From NCBI GenBank assembly GCA_937926205.1, contig CALEYL010000066.1, positions 40,186 through 104,185 of the forward strand: DNA of 64,000 nucleotides, in the 5' to 3' direction. The first letter of the stretch is position 1. Every line of letters begins with the position of its first letter. The notes beneath the pieces are model-generated. The model did not search any database. It was not told the DNA's origin and saw only the letters and a list, made by a program, of their open reading frames with translations. This DNA comes from an uncultured Saprospiraceae bacterium. Its GTDB lineage: Bacteria > Bacteroidota > Bacteroidia > Chitinophagales > Saprospiraceae. Made by a program: the position numbers and the translations under genes. Below are positions 18,260-27,390 of the stretch, in pieces.

Positions 18260-18838
18260 TTATTGCTTCGCCAATCTTGCCCGCATGCGCGATAAGGAAG
18301 TAGGGGTAATACCGAGGTAAGAAGCCAGGTGTTTTTGTTTTACCCGTTGTTCTAAATTGGGATGGCTTTTACAAAAAGCCAGGTAGCGCTCTTCCGGGGT
18401 AAGGACGGTTAAAAACCTGATTTGCTCGACATTGGAAGCTACAACCTGTTTCAATACCTCGTTCTGTAACTTCAGCAAACGCATGTTATCCGAAGCCAGT
18501 TTTTCAATTTTCCTCGCGTCAATCTTAATAAGAAGGGTATTTTCCAATGCCATGATGTTTTCACTTGCCGGCCTGTTGTGAAAAATGGTATCCATCATGC
18601 CCGTTTGATTCTTTTCACGAACAAACAACAACGTTTTTTCATCCCCGTTTTTATCAATGATATAATGCCGCAATAAACCCTGAACGACGCCGACAGCATC
18701 ATAAAATAAATCGCCTTCTTTTACAAGGTGTGCACCCTTCTTGAGCCTGATCAACTTTGAAATGGACGCAAGTTGAATCAGGTCTTTCGGATGGAGAAAG
18801 GCATATTGGTGAAATACCTCTTTTAGTTTTTCGAACAT
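18260..18838 (-). CDS. Crp/Fnr-family transcriptional regulator
   Basis: A 192-residue regulator with an N-terminal cyclic-nucleotide-binding-like beta barrel (about 20-110, GAHLVKEGDLFYDAVGVVQG) and a C-terminal winged helix-turn-helix (KHLASYLGITPTSLSRMRA). No Fnr-type cysteine cluster is seen. The short form is common in Bacteroidota, where it answers unknown signals. It probably controls its neighbour, the DUF4395 gene. Confidence 0.88.
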   Translation of the reverse strand: MFEKLKEVFHQYAFLHPKDLIQLASISKLIRLKKGAHLVKEGDLFYDAVGVVQGLLRHYIIDKNGDEKTLLFVREKNQTGMMDTIFHNRPASENIMALENTLLIKIDARKIEKLASDNMRLLKLQNEVLKQVVASNVEQIRFLTVLTPEERYLAFCKSHPNLEQRVKQKHLASYLGITPTSLSRMRARLAKQ

Positions 18839-18987
18839 GGCGGTACGGCATTAGATAACCTAAGCGGTATAAAAATCCTGTCGCTCTTTATTCCAGTCTA
18901 TTTGGTGGCGGGGGAGGCGGCTCAAATTTTCGGACTAAAAGAAATCTAAAGTCATTATCGAAGCTATTAACCAAACAAATTTCAGTT

Positions 18988-21804
18988 TTAACTTTTGATA
19001 AATTTAATGCTATAAGTTGATTCGCCGGAAATAATTGTCATTATATAAACGCCATTGGCAAGAAACCCAACCGGAATGTCCATTCTAGTGCTGGCGGTAG
19101 CGGGAATTATTGCATGGCTGACCTTCCTCCCAAGCATATCGTAGATGCTAATGACGTCATGCTGTTTAAAGTGGCCTCCGGATTCAATGGTAACCATGTC
19201 TTTTGCAGGACTCGGATACAACAGAAATTTTTCTCCGGGCGGCACTTCAAGCAAATCGGTTAACAACTGGGATTCGCCAACCACCTCATTGTCAAAGATA
19301 GGACCGTTCCAGGCCAATTTGCAGGAAGCATCATCCCCATTTTCATAGTATTCCATTCGGATGGGGTAAGCGGTACAGGCCTCTAAATGAATCTCCGCCT
19401 CGTACGCCGTTTCAGACTGATCAACCCAGGCATCGATCAACAACTGATCGTTTACCCAAAGCCTTACGCCGTCATCAACTGTAGCAATGAAAGTATATGT
19501 GCCGGCATCTGTGCTCTGGACATAGCCGGTAAAACGGGCTTTAAAAAAATCCTCACTGATACCTGCAGCAGGAGAACCAGGCCCCCAGTCAAAATCGATT
19601 GTCGGCACGGTCAAAATGACGGTGGGGGTCTCGGGAAAAGGGGCTGCGATGTCAATATTGCTGAAGTATTCTGCTTTAAGGCCGGAACCATTGCCAACAC
19701 AACTGGCAGGTGGCGCAAACAATTGGGAAGTCGGAATCACTTCCCGGCAAATACCCGTAGCGCTCCATTGGAGGATACAGGAGGCAATGCCCGATATTGA
19801 ATAATACTCCAGGACGATATCATAGTCCGTATCCGTTTGCAGGGCTAAGGTATAGGTGTAAGTATTGATTTCACCGGCTGTCCAATGGTCAATGGCCAGT
19901 GTATTGTTTATCCAGAGCCTCACGCCATCGCTTGCCGTTACATAGATGGTGTAATCATCGTCTGTAAGCGGCCGCAGCTGTCCGGTCCATCTAACCTTAA
20001 AATCATCACTGCTGATGTCGGGTAATGGGCCTTCAGTTCCCCAGTTATGGTTGACCGATTTATCCAGCTTAACCATATCGGGATCTTCTGGGAAGTCATC
20101 CCCTGCCGCATTGCTGTAATAGGCTGCTTTTAACCCGATGCCTTCTCCATACTGAATATTGGTGAGCGCATTGTCGCAGGCAAGTCCGTAAACTTTAATG
20201 CAATTGGAAAATGTTGGCGCAAAAACTTTTCCATTCGCAATGGTGGGAGAATTAAACTTGGCAAAATTGCCCAATTTATCGCGGGGATTCATGTCGCTGT
20301 GCCATATTTCTCCTTCACTCACATCATTGGCCCTGTAAGCCGAAATGGTACCGGGCCTTACCTGATTGTTGGCATTGCCGCTGGTAGGGAAACACGCCCA
20401 GACAATCGCGGTGGTGTCTTCCTCAAGGTTGCTGGAAACGGACAGCATTGCTCCCGGCATCCCAAAGTCCAGGTTCCTGACGCCCTGTTTGAAATCATCC
20501 AGAAAGAGATTGGCATCTCTGTCAAACTCAAACTGCCTTATTTTAAAGGATTCTGCCCACGCATATACAAACTCTCCGCTGTTTAATTGTGCATAAACCG
20601 GAGAGCCGTGCACATGGACATATCCTGTATTGCTCGGATTGAATATTAATGTATCCGTTACCTGCGCATTGCCAGGCGTCAATCTTCCCATATTGTTGTA
20701 ATCCACCACATAAGAAAGACCTTCTTTAGAACCGGAAACCGTAAGACTGGTATTGGGAATCATCAATACCCCGTCGCATCCGTAGTCGAGGTCGTAAATG
20801 TCCAGATATTCATAATTGGCAGGGGTAAACCAGTCGAGGAGCTCTAACTGGGGGCTTAATTTGAGCAGGCTTTCACTTCTCCCGCCAGTCGGATCGTTGT
20901 TGTCGGCGCCAGTCGTGCCATTCCCGGTTGAGACATACAAGTTGCCATCATCCCCAACGGATATGCCCTGCCCGGCCATCCAGATTCCGCCTGCCCAGCC
21001 ATGCGGTGTGGCGTTGTAGGTATATTGCAGGTCGAGGGTCGTTGCGTCAAATCCAAGGATCCATCCATGATAAGGGCCCCAATCGCAATGAGAAGCACTG
21101 GCTACGTACACAATGTTGTTGTACAGCAACAGGGCCGGCCGCTGGTTTTGTATCTTTGAATTGTAGGCAATGATGCCGTCTAAACTGCCTTCACCGGTGC
21201 CGTGAACCTCTGCCTCAATCAGGTGCGGGCTTCCGGGTTTGTGCTGGCCATTGCTTATGTCAAGTGCGTTCAGGTAGGACGAAAAATTGCCGGCATCATC
21301 AACGGTTTTAACAACCACGTAGATGGTGCCAGATGTGGTATCAATAACGGGCGTGCTGATCAATCCCAGGTTCCCTGAAAAATCGCGGTAATTTCCACCG
21401 CAGGGCCTGCCAATAAATGGCCCCTGGAGGTCGAAAATATTCGGGGTTCTTTGCCCGGGAGGGTTGAGGTTGATTTGCCAGAGTGGCGCGGGCTGCGATA
21501 CATCATCGGCATTAAACGCATAAACGGTATTGTTTACGGTACCCGCAAAAAGCACGGTACCGGTAAACCCGCCGATGCTCACATCGGTCGCAACCAGTAT
21601 TTGCGCATAAACCTGATCATCAACCGCTAAGGTGCTGGTTAGGCCAAATTTTTCAGATGAGACATTCTGTTGATTGAGTACGGTTTCCTGATCATTCCAG
21701 CCCGTGCGCAGGGTATTGTTGTGCTGTGTGAGTACGGAGACCTGGGCGTTGACAACAGTTGAAATGGCAATGAAAAAGAAGAGTTTAACAGAAAAACGAA
21801 ACAT
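18988..21804 (-). CDS. Secreted T9SS protein with beta-propeller-like region and two PA14 domains
   Basis: A 938-residue exported protein. Start at 21804 gives a clean signal peptide (FRFSVKLFFFIAIS...NAQ). The N-terminal 540 residues contain repeated strand patterns (VYAFNADDVSQPAPLWQI, LLYNNIVYVASAS) like PQQ/quinoprotein propellers. Two PA14 domains follow (about 555-685 and 700-835), each with DGVRLW(I/V)N, a carbohydrate or peptide-binding fold. The end is a T9SS type A sorting domain beginning LYPSPAK. It is probably a surface adhesin or glycan-binding protein. A near-consensus TATCTTTA lies at 21885-21892. Confidence 0.85.
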   Translation of the reverse strand: MFRFSVKLFFFIAISTVVNAQVSVLTQHNNTLRTGWNDQETVLNQQNVSSEKFGLTSTLAVDDQVYAQILVATDVSIGGFTGTVLFAGTVNNTVYAFNADDVSQPAPLWQINLNPPGQRTPNIFDLQGPFIGRPCGGNYRDFSGNLGLISTPVIDTTSGTIYVVVKTVDDAGNFSSYLNALDISNGQHKPGSPHLIEAEVHGTGEGSLDGIIAYNSKIQNQRPALLLYNNIVYVASASHCDWGPYHGWILGFDATTLDLQYTYNATPHGWAGGIWMAGQGISVGDDGNLYVSTGNGTTGADNNDPTGGRSESLLKLSPQLELLDWFTPANYEYLDIYDLDYGCDGVLMIPNTSLTVSGSKEGLSYVVDYNNMGRLTPGNAQVTDTLIFNPSNTGYVHVHGSPVYAQLNSGEFVYAWAESFKIRQFEFDRDANLFLDDFKQGVRNLDFGMPGAMLSVSSNLEEDTTAIVWACFPTSGNANNQVRPGTISAYRANDVSEGEIWHSDMNPRDKLGNFAKFNSPTIANGKVFAPTFSNCIKVYGLACDNALTNIQYGEGIGLKAAYYSNAAGDDFPEDPDMVKLDKSVNHNWGTEGPLPDISSDDFKVRWTGQLRPLTDDDYTIYVTASDGVRLWINNTLAIDHWTAGEINTYTYTLALQTDTDYDIVLEYYSISGIASCILQWSATGICREVIPTSQLFAPPASCVGNGSGLKAEYFSNIDIAAPFPETPTVILTVPTIDFDWGPGSPAAGISEDFFKARFTGYVQSTDAGTYTFIATVDDGVRLWVNDQLLIDAWVDQSETAYEAEIHLEACTAYPIRMEYYENGDDASCKLAWNGPIFDNEVVGESQLLTDLLEVPPGEKFLLYPSPAKDMVTIESGGHFKQHDVISIYDMLGRKVSHAIIPATASTRMDIPVGFLANGVYIMTIISGESTYSIKFIKS

Positions 21805-22046
21805 AATACATTTTTTAGAGATAAGCGCATGACAATGAACCGCTGAGGAATGCCTTTGCACCCCTGAGTATGATCGGCTTCCGCTAAAGATATAAAAAAA
21901 CAGAAAAAAGGGGTGTAATGGCCGAGGAATTGACTGTCGGCAGTGTTGCAGTTTTCTAAAAAAGGGTGTACTGGTTAAGTACGTGTATGGATGAATGACT
22001 CCCCTTCATGAATAGATTTTTCCCCAAAATTCCCGATCTTGCACCC

Positions 22047-24164
22047 ATGGAAACGATCCGCAAAGACATTCTGGAAACGCCCGTTGAATTTTTAAAAGGC
22101 GTGGGGCCGGCGAAGGGCGAGTTGCTGAAGAAAGAGTTGCGCTTGTACACCTTTGGCGATCTGTTGCAGCACTACCCTTACCGATATGTTGACAGGACCC
22201 AGTTTCACCGCATCCGCGAACTGAACGAAGACAGCGGCAGTGTGCAGCTCAAAGGAGTGCTGCGCCGCTTGTCCATTGTGGGTGATGGTCCCAAAAAACG
22301 CCTGGTCGGGCAGTTTCGCGACGACAGCGGGGTCATAGACCTGGTGTGGTTTACGGGCATCCACTGGCTGGAAAAAGCGCTGGTGGTAGGCGGCGAATAC
22401 GTTGCTTACGGGAAAATCAACGCCTACGGCAACATGCTGAGCATCCCGCACCCGGAAATGGAAGCGGCTACGCCTGAAAATTTAGAGCGCGCGCCAACCT
22501 TTTCGCCGGTTTATCCCAGCACTGAAAAACTCAATACCAAAAACCTGGACGCCAAAGCCCTGCGCCGCCTGCTTCAGGGCTTATTTGAAAAAATACAACC
22601 CGGCGATCTGCCGGAGACACTACCGGCCTACCTCCTTGAAAAACTGCGTTTCCCCTCGCGCTACAACGCCCTGCGCGGCATCCATTTTCCAAAAACGCAG
22701 CAAGAGCTGGACGCCGCCCGCAACCGCCTCAAATTCGAAGAATTGTTTTTCCTGCAACTGCGATTGTTGCAACTCAAACGCCATCGGAAAGACACCGTTA
22801 AAAGCTATGTCTTTGACAAAATAGGCGACTATTTCAACCGCTTTTACACTGAAAAACTGCCCTTTGAACTCACCGGCGCTCAAAAACGCGTGCTGAAAGA
22901 AATCCGCCGTGATTTCGCGCTGGGTAAACAAACCAACCGCCTCATTCAGGGCGATGTGGGCAGCGGCAAAACCGTCGTGGCCCTGATGTCCATGCTCATG
23001 GCACTGGACAACGGTTTCCAGGCCTGCATGATGGCGCCTACGGAAATCCTCGCTCAACAGCATTTTCAGTCGCTTAGCGCCTACCTCGAAGGCATGGATT
23101 TACGGGTAGAATTCCTTTCCGGCACCGTAAAAGGCAAAAAGCGCCAGGCCATCCTCGATGATCTTGCAGCGGGTGACATACACATCCTCATCGGAACGCA
23201 TGCTCTCATTGAAGATCCGGTGCAATTCAAGCGGCTGGGCCTTGCCATTACCGATGAACAACACCGCTTTGGGGTGGCACAACGCGCGAAGCTTTGGAAA
23301 AAAGGCAGACCACACCCACCACACGTACTGGTTATGACCGCCACCCCCATTCCGCGCACCTTAGCCATGACGCTTTACGGCGACCTTGACGTCTCCGTGA
23401 TTGACGAATTGCCGCCCGGTCGCAAGGACATCATCACCGTACACCGCACCGAAAACCACCGGATGCGCGTAAACGGCTTCATCCGCGAGGAAATTGGAAA
23501 AGGCCGCCAGGTTTATGTGGTGTATCCGCTGATTGAGGAGTCTGAAAAACTGGATTTAAAAAACCTGCAGGAGGGCTACGAGGCACTTTCCCGCGAATTT
23601 CCTATTCCGGATTACCAGATCAGCATCCTGCACGGGCGGATGAAAGCTGCTGACAAAGATTTTGAAATGCAGCGGTTTGTGAGCGGACAAACCCATATCA
23701 TGGTGGCTACGACAGTCATCGAAGTTGGGGTGAATGTTCCCAACGCCAGTGTGATGGTCATCGAAAATACCGAACGTTTTGGCTTGTCGCAATTGCACCA
23801 GTTGCGGGGACGCGTGGGGCGCGGCGCCGAACAATCCTTTTGTGTGCTGATGACCGATTTTAAAGTCAGCCGCGAAGGCCGGGAGCGGATTGCAACCATG
23901 GTGCGCACCAACAATGGCTTTGAGATTGCAGAGGCGGACCTCCGCCTGCGTGGTCCCGGAGACCTGGAAGGCACCCAGCAAAGCGGCATTCTGAACCTCC
24001 ACATTGCCGACCTTGCGCTTGATGGCCGCATCCTTCAAACCGCCCGCGAAATTGCCGACCGTATCCTGGAAGAAGACCCGGCGTTGCAAAAACCGGAACA
24101 TAAGGGGATCAGAATGGAACTGGAGAAACACAAGGAGCACAAGGGTTGGGGGAGGATTAGTTGA
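22047..24164 (+). CDS. recG: ATP-dependent DNA helicase RecG
   Basis: A 705-residue RecG, the branch-migrating helicase that remodels stalled replication forks and Holliday junctions. N-terminal wedge domain (VEFLKGVGPAKGELL then an OB fold), Walker A GDVGSGKTVVAL, DEAH-box variant DEQH in ITDEQHRFGV, and helicase C motifs TTVIEVGVNVP and QLRGRVGRG. The start at 22047 fits the usual N-terminus; 22008 is possible. A repeat fragment begins right after the stop. Confidence 0.96.
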   Translation: METIRKDILETPVEFLKGVGPAKGELLKKELRLYTFGDLLQHYPYRYVDRTQFHRIRELNEDSGSVQLKGVLRRLSIVGDGPKKRLVGQFRDDSGVIDLVWFTGIHWLEKALVVGGEYVAYGKINAYGNMLSIPHPEMEAATPENLERAPTFSPVYPSTEKLNTKNLDAKALRRLLQGLFEKIQPGDLPETLPAYLLEKLRFPSRYNALRGIHFPKTQQELDAARNRLKFEELFFLQLRLLQLKRHRKDTVKSYVFDKIGDYFNRFYTEKLPFELTGAQKRVLKEIRRDFALGKQTNRLIQGDVGSGKTVVALMSMLMALDNGFQACMMAPTEILAQQHFQSLSAYLEGMDLRVEFLSGTVKGKKRQAILDDLAAGDIHILIGTHALIEDPVQFKRLGLAITDEQHRFGVAQRAKLWKKGRPHPPHVLVMTATPIPRTLAMTLYGDLDVSVIDELPPGRKDIITVHRTENHRMRVNGFIREEIGKGRQVYVVYPLIEESEKLDLKNLQEGYEALSREFPIPDYQISILHGRMKAADKDFEMQRFVSGQTHIMVATTVIEVGVNVPNASVMVIENTERFGLSQLHQLRGRVGRGAEQSFCVLMTDFKVSREGRERIATMVRTNNGFEIAEADLRLRGPGDLEGTQQSGILNLHIADLALDGRILQTAREIADRILEEDPALQKPEHKGIRMELEKHKEHKGWGRIS

Positions 24165-24168
24165 AAAC

Positions 24169-24200
24169 AGTTGGCAGTTTTTGAGTGGGCAGTCGGCAGG
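24169..24200 (+). repeat. Fragment of the 90-bp dispersed repeat
   Basis: CAGTTGGCAG, then GAGTGGGCAGTCGGCAGG, matching the junction between units at 13476-13775. Starts 5 bases after the recG stop. The rest of the 234-base gap to the next gene shows nothing recognisable. Confidence 0.75.
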
Positions 24201-24398
24201 GAGCAGTCGGAGGGTATGGAACGCTGTGCTTTTTTAAGACAGCCGACAATAAACAAAGTCCATGAAAATCGAAAAGCAATTTTTCAATTTACATGGATAA
24301 CAAACAAATTAAACCTCCTTAAATAAAAAATGGGCAGTGCATCAGTGGTCTGGATTGATTTCATGTACCTTTCGACAAGCAGCTTAACTTAGGAAAAA

Positions 24399-25037
24399 AT
24401 GTATCGTTTTTCAAAACCCATACACGAATACTGCGAGGCCCACACCAGCCCATTGCCGGAAATCCTTTCGCGGCTGGAGCGGGAAACCCACCTCAAAACC
24501 CTGTCGCCTCAAATGCTTTCGGGCAAACTACAGGGGCAGTTGCTGGCGTTTCTCAGCAAAATGATACGGCCAAAAGCAATTCTGGAAATTGGCACTTTTA
24601 CCGGCTACAGCGCCATTTGTATGGCACAGGGCCTGGCTGAAAACGGGGTACTGCATACCATCGAAGTGAATCCGGAACAGGAATACCTCATCCGGAAATA
24701 CCTGAAAGAGGCAGGCCTGGAAGCTTCCGTTCAACTCCACATTGGCCGGGCGCAGGAAATTATCCCGACGCTGGCGCTAACGTTCGATCTGGTTTTTATA
24801 GATGCTGCGAAACAGGACTACGCCCTTTTTTATGATCTCGTCATCGATAAGATCAATCCGGGCGGGCTGCTGATTGCCGACAATGTCCTTTGGGACGGAA
24901 AAGTTCTGACGCCGGAAAAAGATGCCGACGCGGCTGTTTTACATGCCTTCAATTGCAAAGTAGATGCAGACCCCAGAGTAGAGCAATTGTTATTGCCGAT
25001 TCGGGATGGTTTGCTGGTAGCACGAAAATTAGAGTAG
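24399..25037 (+). CDS. O-methyltransferase (caffeoyl-CoA OMT family)
   Basis: A 212-residue SAM-dependent class I methyltransferase of the metal-dependent O-methyltransferase (catechol/caffeoyl-CoA) family. SAM motif ILEIGTFTGYSAI, acidic EVNPEQE after strand 2, and the metal-site FIDAAKQDY and ADNVLWDGK are all present, so it should be active on a catechol-like hydroxyl. The substrate is unknown. It is single, with a repeat element downstream. Confidence 0.9.
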   Translation: MYRFSKPIHEYCEAHTSPLPEILSRLERETHLKTLSPQMLSGKLQGQLLAFLSKMIRPKAILEIGTFTGYSAICMAQGLAENGVLHTIEVNPEQEYLIRKYLKEAGLEASVQLHIGRAQEIIPTLALTFDLVFIDAAKQDYALFYDLVIDKINPGGLLIADNVLWDGKVLTPEKDADAAVLHAFNCKVDADPRVEQLLLPIRDGLLVARKLE

Positions 25038-25142
25038 ACAGTTTTCCGTTCATGGTTTTGAGTAAAATTTTGTTTGAGGAGCAGCATGCAAAATGCATTA
25101 ATCGCCTGTTAATCTGACAGTTAACCCTGCAATTCAACAACC

Positions 25143-25294
25143 TGCTTGCAACTGCCTATTGCCAACGGAAGTACTGCCCACTGAAAACCTGCCCACTGCC
25201 AACTTCTCCCTTAATATCCGGATGTTATTTCCGATCATGCCCGATTTCAGCAGCAGCCTGCTCCTGCCAACTGCCAACTGAAAGGCTGCCAACT
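25143..25294 (-). repeat. Inverted copy of the 90-bp dispersed repeat
   Basis: Read on the minus strand it begins AGTTGGCAG, continues through GGCAGGAGCAGGCTGCTG and ATCCGGAT and ends in GGGCAGT/GGCAATAGGCAG words. Over about 76 bases it is nearly identical to the first unit at 13476. It lies in the 416-base gap between the O-methyltransferase and DUF58 genes; the remainder holds only the DUF58 promoter element. Confidence 0.92.
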
Positions 25295-25441
25295 ACGATT
25301 TCCCCCGGTGTTAGCTAAATTCCCCCTGCAACAATGTAATTTATCCTTCGTTTTTAACGTGAAATGTAGAATTTTGCCAATCCTGATCACGTTAGTTACA
25401 CATTTGCCGGAAGGCACAACCATTCTGACCGCGGGGGGTCG

Positions 25442-25449
25442 TATCTTTG
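25442..25449 (+). promoter_or_regulatory. TATCTTTG box just before the DUF58 gene
   Basis: TAnnTTTG match ending 4 bases before the ATG at 25454. If used, the transcript would be leaderless or nearly so. No good -33 box is seen. Confidence 0.45.
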
Positions 25450-25453
25450 TAAG

Positions 25454-26326
25454 ATGGAAACCAACGAACTGCTTAGTAAGGTCCGCAAAGTAGAAATCAA
25501 GACCAAGGGTTTGAGCCGGCATTTGTTTACCGGCGAATACCACAGTGCTTTTAAGGGTCGGGGCATGTCATTCAGCGAAGTACGCAGTTACCAGTATGGC
25601 GACGATGTGCGCATGATCGACTGGAACGTAACCGCCCGCACCGGCGAGCCACATGTGAAGATTTTCGAAGAAGAGCGCGAACTGACCGTCATGCTGCTCA
25701 TTGACATGAGTCAGTCGGCATTTTTCGGCACGGCAGCACAAATGAAGCACGAAATCCTGACTGAAATATGTGCTGTGCTGGCATTTTCCGCCATCAACAA
25801 TAACGATAAAGTCGGCGTACTTTTCTTTTCCGAAGGCGTTGAAAAATTCATGCCGCCTAAAAAAGGCCGCCAATACATCCTGCGCATCATCCGCGAGTTG
25901 ATTGACTTCCAGCCCAAAGGCAGGGGAACGAATATCGGCGGGGCGCTGGAGTATTTCAACAATACCATCAAAAAACGCAGCGTGTGTTTTTTACTTTCTG
26001 ATTTTCTCGCAAAAGGCTATGATGCCCCTCTCCGGATTGCCGCCCGCAAACACGACCTTATCGGGGTGCAAATTGTAGACCCACGCGAAGCAACTTTGCC
26101 CAATGTGGGCCTCATGCGCGTAAAAGACCCGGAAACCGGGCAGGTTGCCTGGCTTGATACCGCCTCGGCAGCTGTCCGTAAACACTACGAAACCTGGCAC
26201 CGCGATCAATCAGAGTATTTTAAAAGCGTATTTCTCAAAAGTGGCGCCGACATCGTACGCATTGAGACCAACGAGCCTTATGTGAATGCGCTGCTCAAGT
26301 TTTTTCACAAGCGCATCCAAAAATAA
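25454..26326 (+). CDS. DUF58 domain protein, first gene of the Bat operon
   Basis: A 290-residue cytoplasmic protein with the DUF58 core (SFSEVRSYQYGDDVRMIDW then EEERELTVMLLIDMSQSA), a von Willebrand A-like fold. DUF58 proteins work with a MoxR AAA+ ATPase and the Bat membrane proteins in Bacteroidota, implicated in stress or aerotolerance and envelope integrity. It is 2 bases ahead of the next gene. No moxR is adjacent, which is unusual. Confidence 0.9.
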   Translation: METNELLSKVRKVEIKTKGLSRHLFTGEYHSAFKGRGMSFSEVRSYQYGDDVRMIDWNVTARTGEPHVKIFEEERELTVMLLIDMSQSAFFGTAAQMKHEILTEICAVLAFSAINNNDKVGVLFFSEGVEKFMPPKKGRQYILRIIRELIDFQPKGRGTNIGGALEYFNNTIKKRSVCFLLSDFLAKGYDAPLRIAARKHDLIGVQIVDPREATLPNVGLMRVKDPETGQVAWLDTASAAVRKHYETWHRDQSEYFKSVFLKSGADIVRIETNEPYVNALLKFFHKRIQK

Positions 26327-26328
26327 AC

Positions 26329-27309
26329 ATGGGAAAACGAAATACCATCGTTGCAGGGTGCTTCTTTCTGGCGCTGACTTTCTTTAACACAGACCTTGGC
26401 GCGCAATCCATAAAAGCGCAGGCTTTGCTGGACAGCGCCCAGATCAGCATTGGCGATCAGGTAAAACTGATCCTTCGCGTCAATTACAGCAAAAACGGCT
26501 TGTTTCAGCGGGCTGACTTTTCCCTTTTGGACTCCCTCAACGGCATTGAAATTGTAGCAGTAGATACGCCCCGCACCCGCATTTCCGGCTACAGCACCAC
26601 CACAGAGCAGGCCCTGACGCTGACTTCCTTCGACGCCGGCCGCTACACCCTGCCTGCGATTCCTCTTTTTGTGGCAGAAGGCACAAAAATTGATACCGCC
26701 TGGACCAAAGAACTCGTACTGGAAGTAAACGATGTGGAGGTGAACAGTGACTCGCTGCACATCGAACCGATCAAAGACATCATACCGGAGGCCCGTCGAT
26801 TGTCCGATTACTGGCCCTACTGGGGCAGCGCCCTGCTGTTGTTGCTGGTAGGAGGCATCTGGTATTTATCCAACAAACCCGTTAAGGAGCAGTTTTTCCC
26901 AAAGTCTGTGATAAAAAGGGCGCCCCATGTCATTGCGCTGGACAAACTGCATGCCTTGCAAAAAGCCAGTCCCTGGCTGCAACCCAAAGCGCTGAAGGCC
27001 TATTATGCCGACCTGACTTTTATTGAAAGAGAATACCTCGAAAACCGGTATGGCATCCAGGCGCTGGAATCAACAACAGGAGAAATCCTGATGGCGTTGA
27101 AAAAGCACCCAATCCCCACCGTTGTTGTCAATACCCTGCGCGATTTGCTGGAAACCGCAGATATGGTGAAATTTGCAAAAGCAAGCCCCGATGCCGAATC
27201 CAGTGCAAACTGGCTTGAAAGGGCTATTGAAGTGGTGGAAATGACGGCTAAAGAAGAAAATGAAGTGACTAATTTAGAGCAAAATACCTCAATGGCAAAT
27301 GACGGTTGA
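26329..27309 (+). CDS. BatD/DUF4381-like membrane protein
   Basis: A 326-residue protein: signal peptide (to about residue 25, LGAQ), an extracytoplasmic beta domain (VKLILRVNYSKNG, TLTSFDAGRYTLPAIPLFV; about 28-150), one transmembrane helix (about 163-180, YWGSALLLLLVGGIWYL) and a helical cytoplasmic tail with ADLTFIEREYLENRY. This is the usual architecture of the protein between DUF58 and batA. Function of the family is unproven. Confidence 0.78.
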   Translation: MGKRNTIVAGCFFLALTFFNTDLGAQSIKAQALLDSAQISIGDQVKLILRVNYSKNGLFQRADFSLLDSLNGIEIVAVDTPRTRISGYSTTTEQALTLTSFDAGRYTLPAIPLFVAEGTKIDTAWTKELVLEVNDVEVNSDSLHIEPIKDIIPEARRLSDYWPYWGSALLLLLVGGIWYLSNKPVKEQFFPKSVIKRAPHVIALDKLHALQKASPWLQPKALKAYYADLTFIEREYLENRYGIQALESTTGEILMALKKHPIPTVVVNTLRDLLETADMVKFAKASPDAESSANWLERAIEVVEMTAKEENEVTNLEQNTSMANDG

Positions 27310-27337
27310 TGCATGCCAATTTTGATGCGGGAGTACC

Positions 27338-27388
27338 AAAAACATCAAAAATCATCAATCTATTAATCATCAATCATCAATTTTTAGA
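27338..27388 (+). repeat. ATCATCAA-type spacer repeat
   Basis: Short imperfect tandem ATCATCAAT words (AAAATCATCAATC, AATCATCAATCATCAA) filling the gap between two operon genes and ending 2-3 bases before the BatA start. Confidence 0.7.
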
Positions 27389-27390
27389 AT

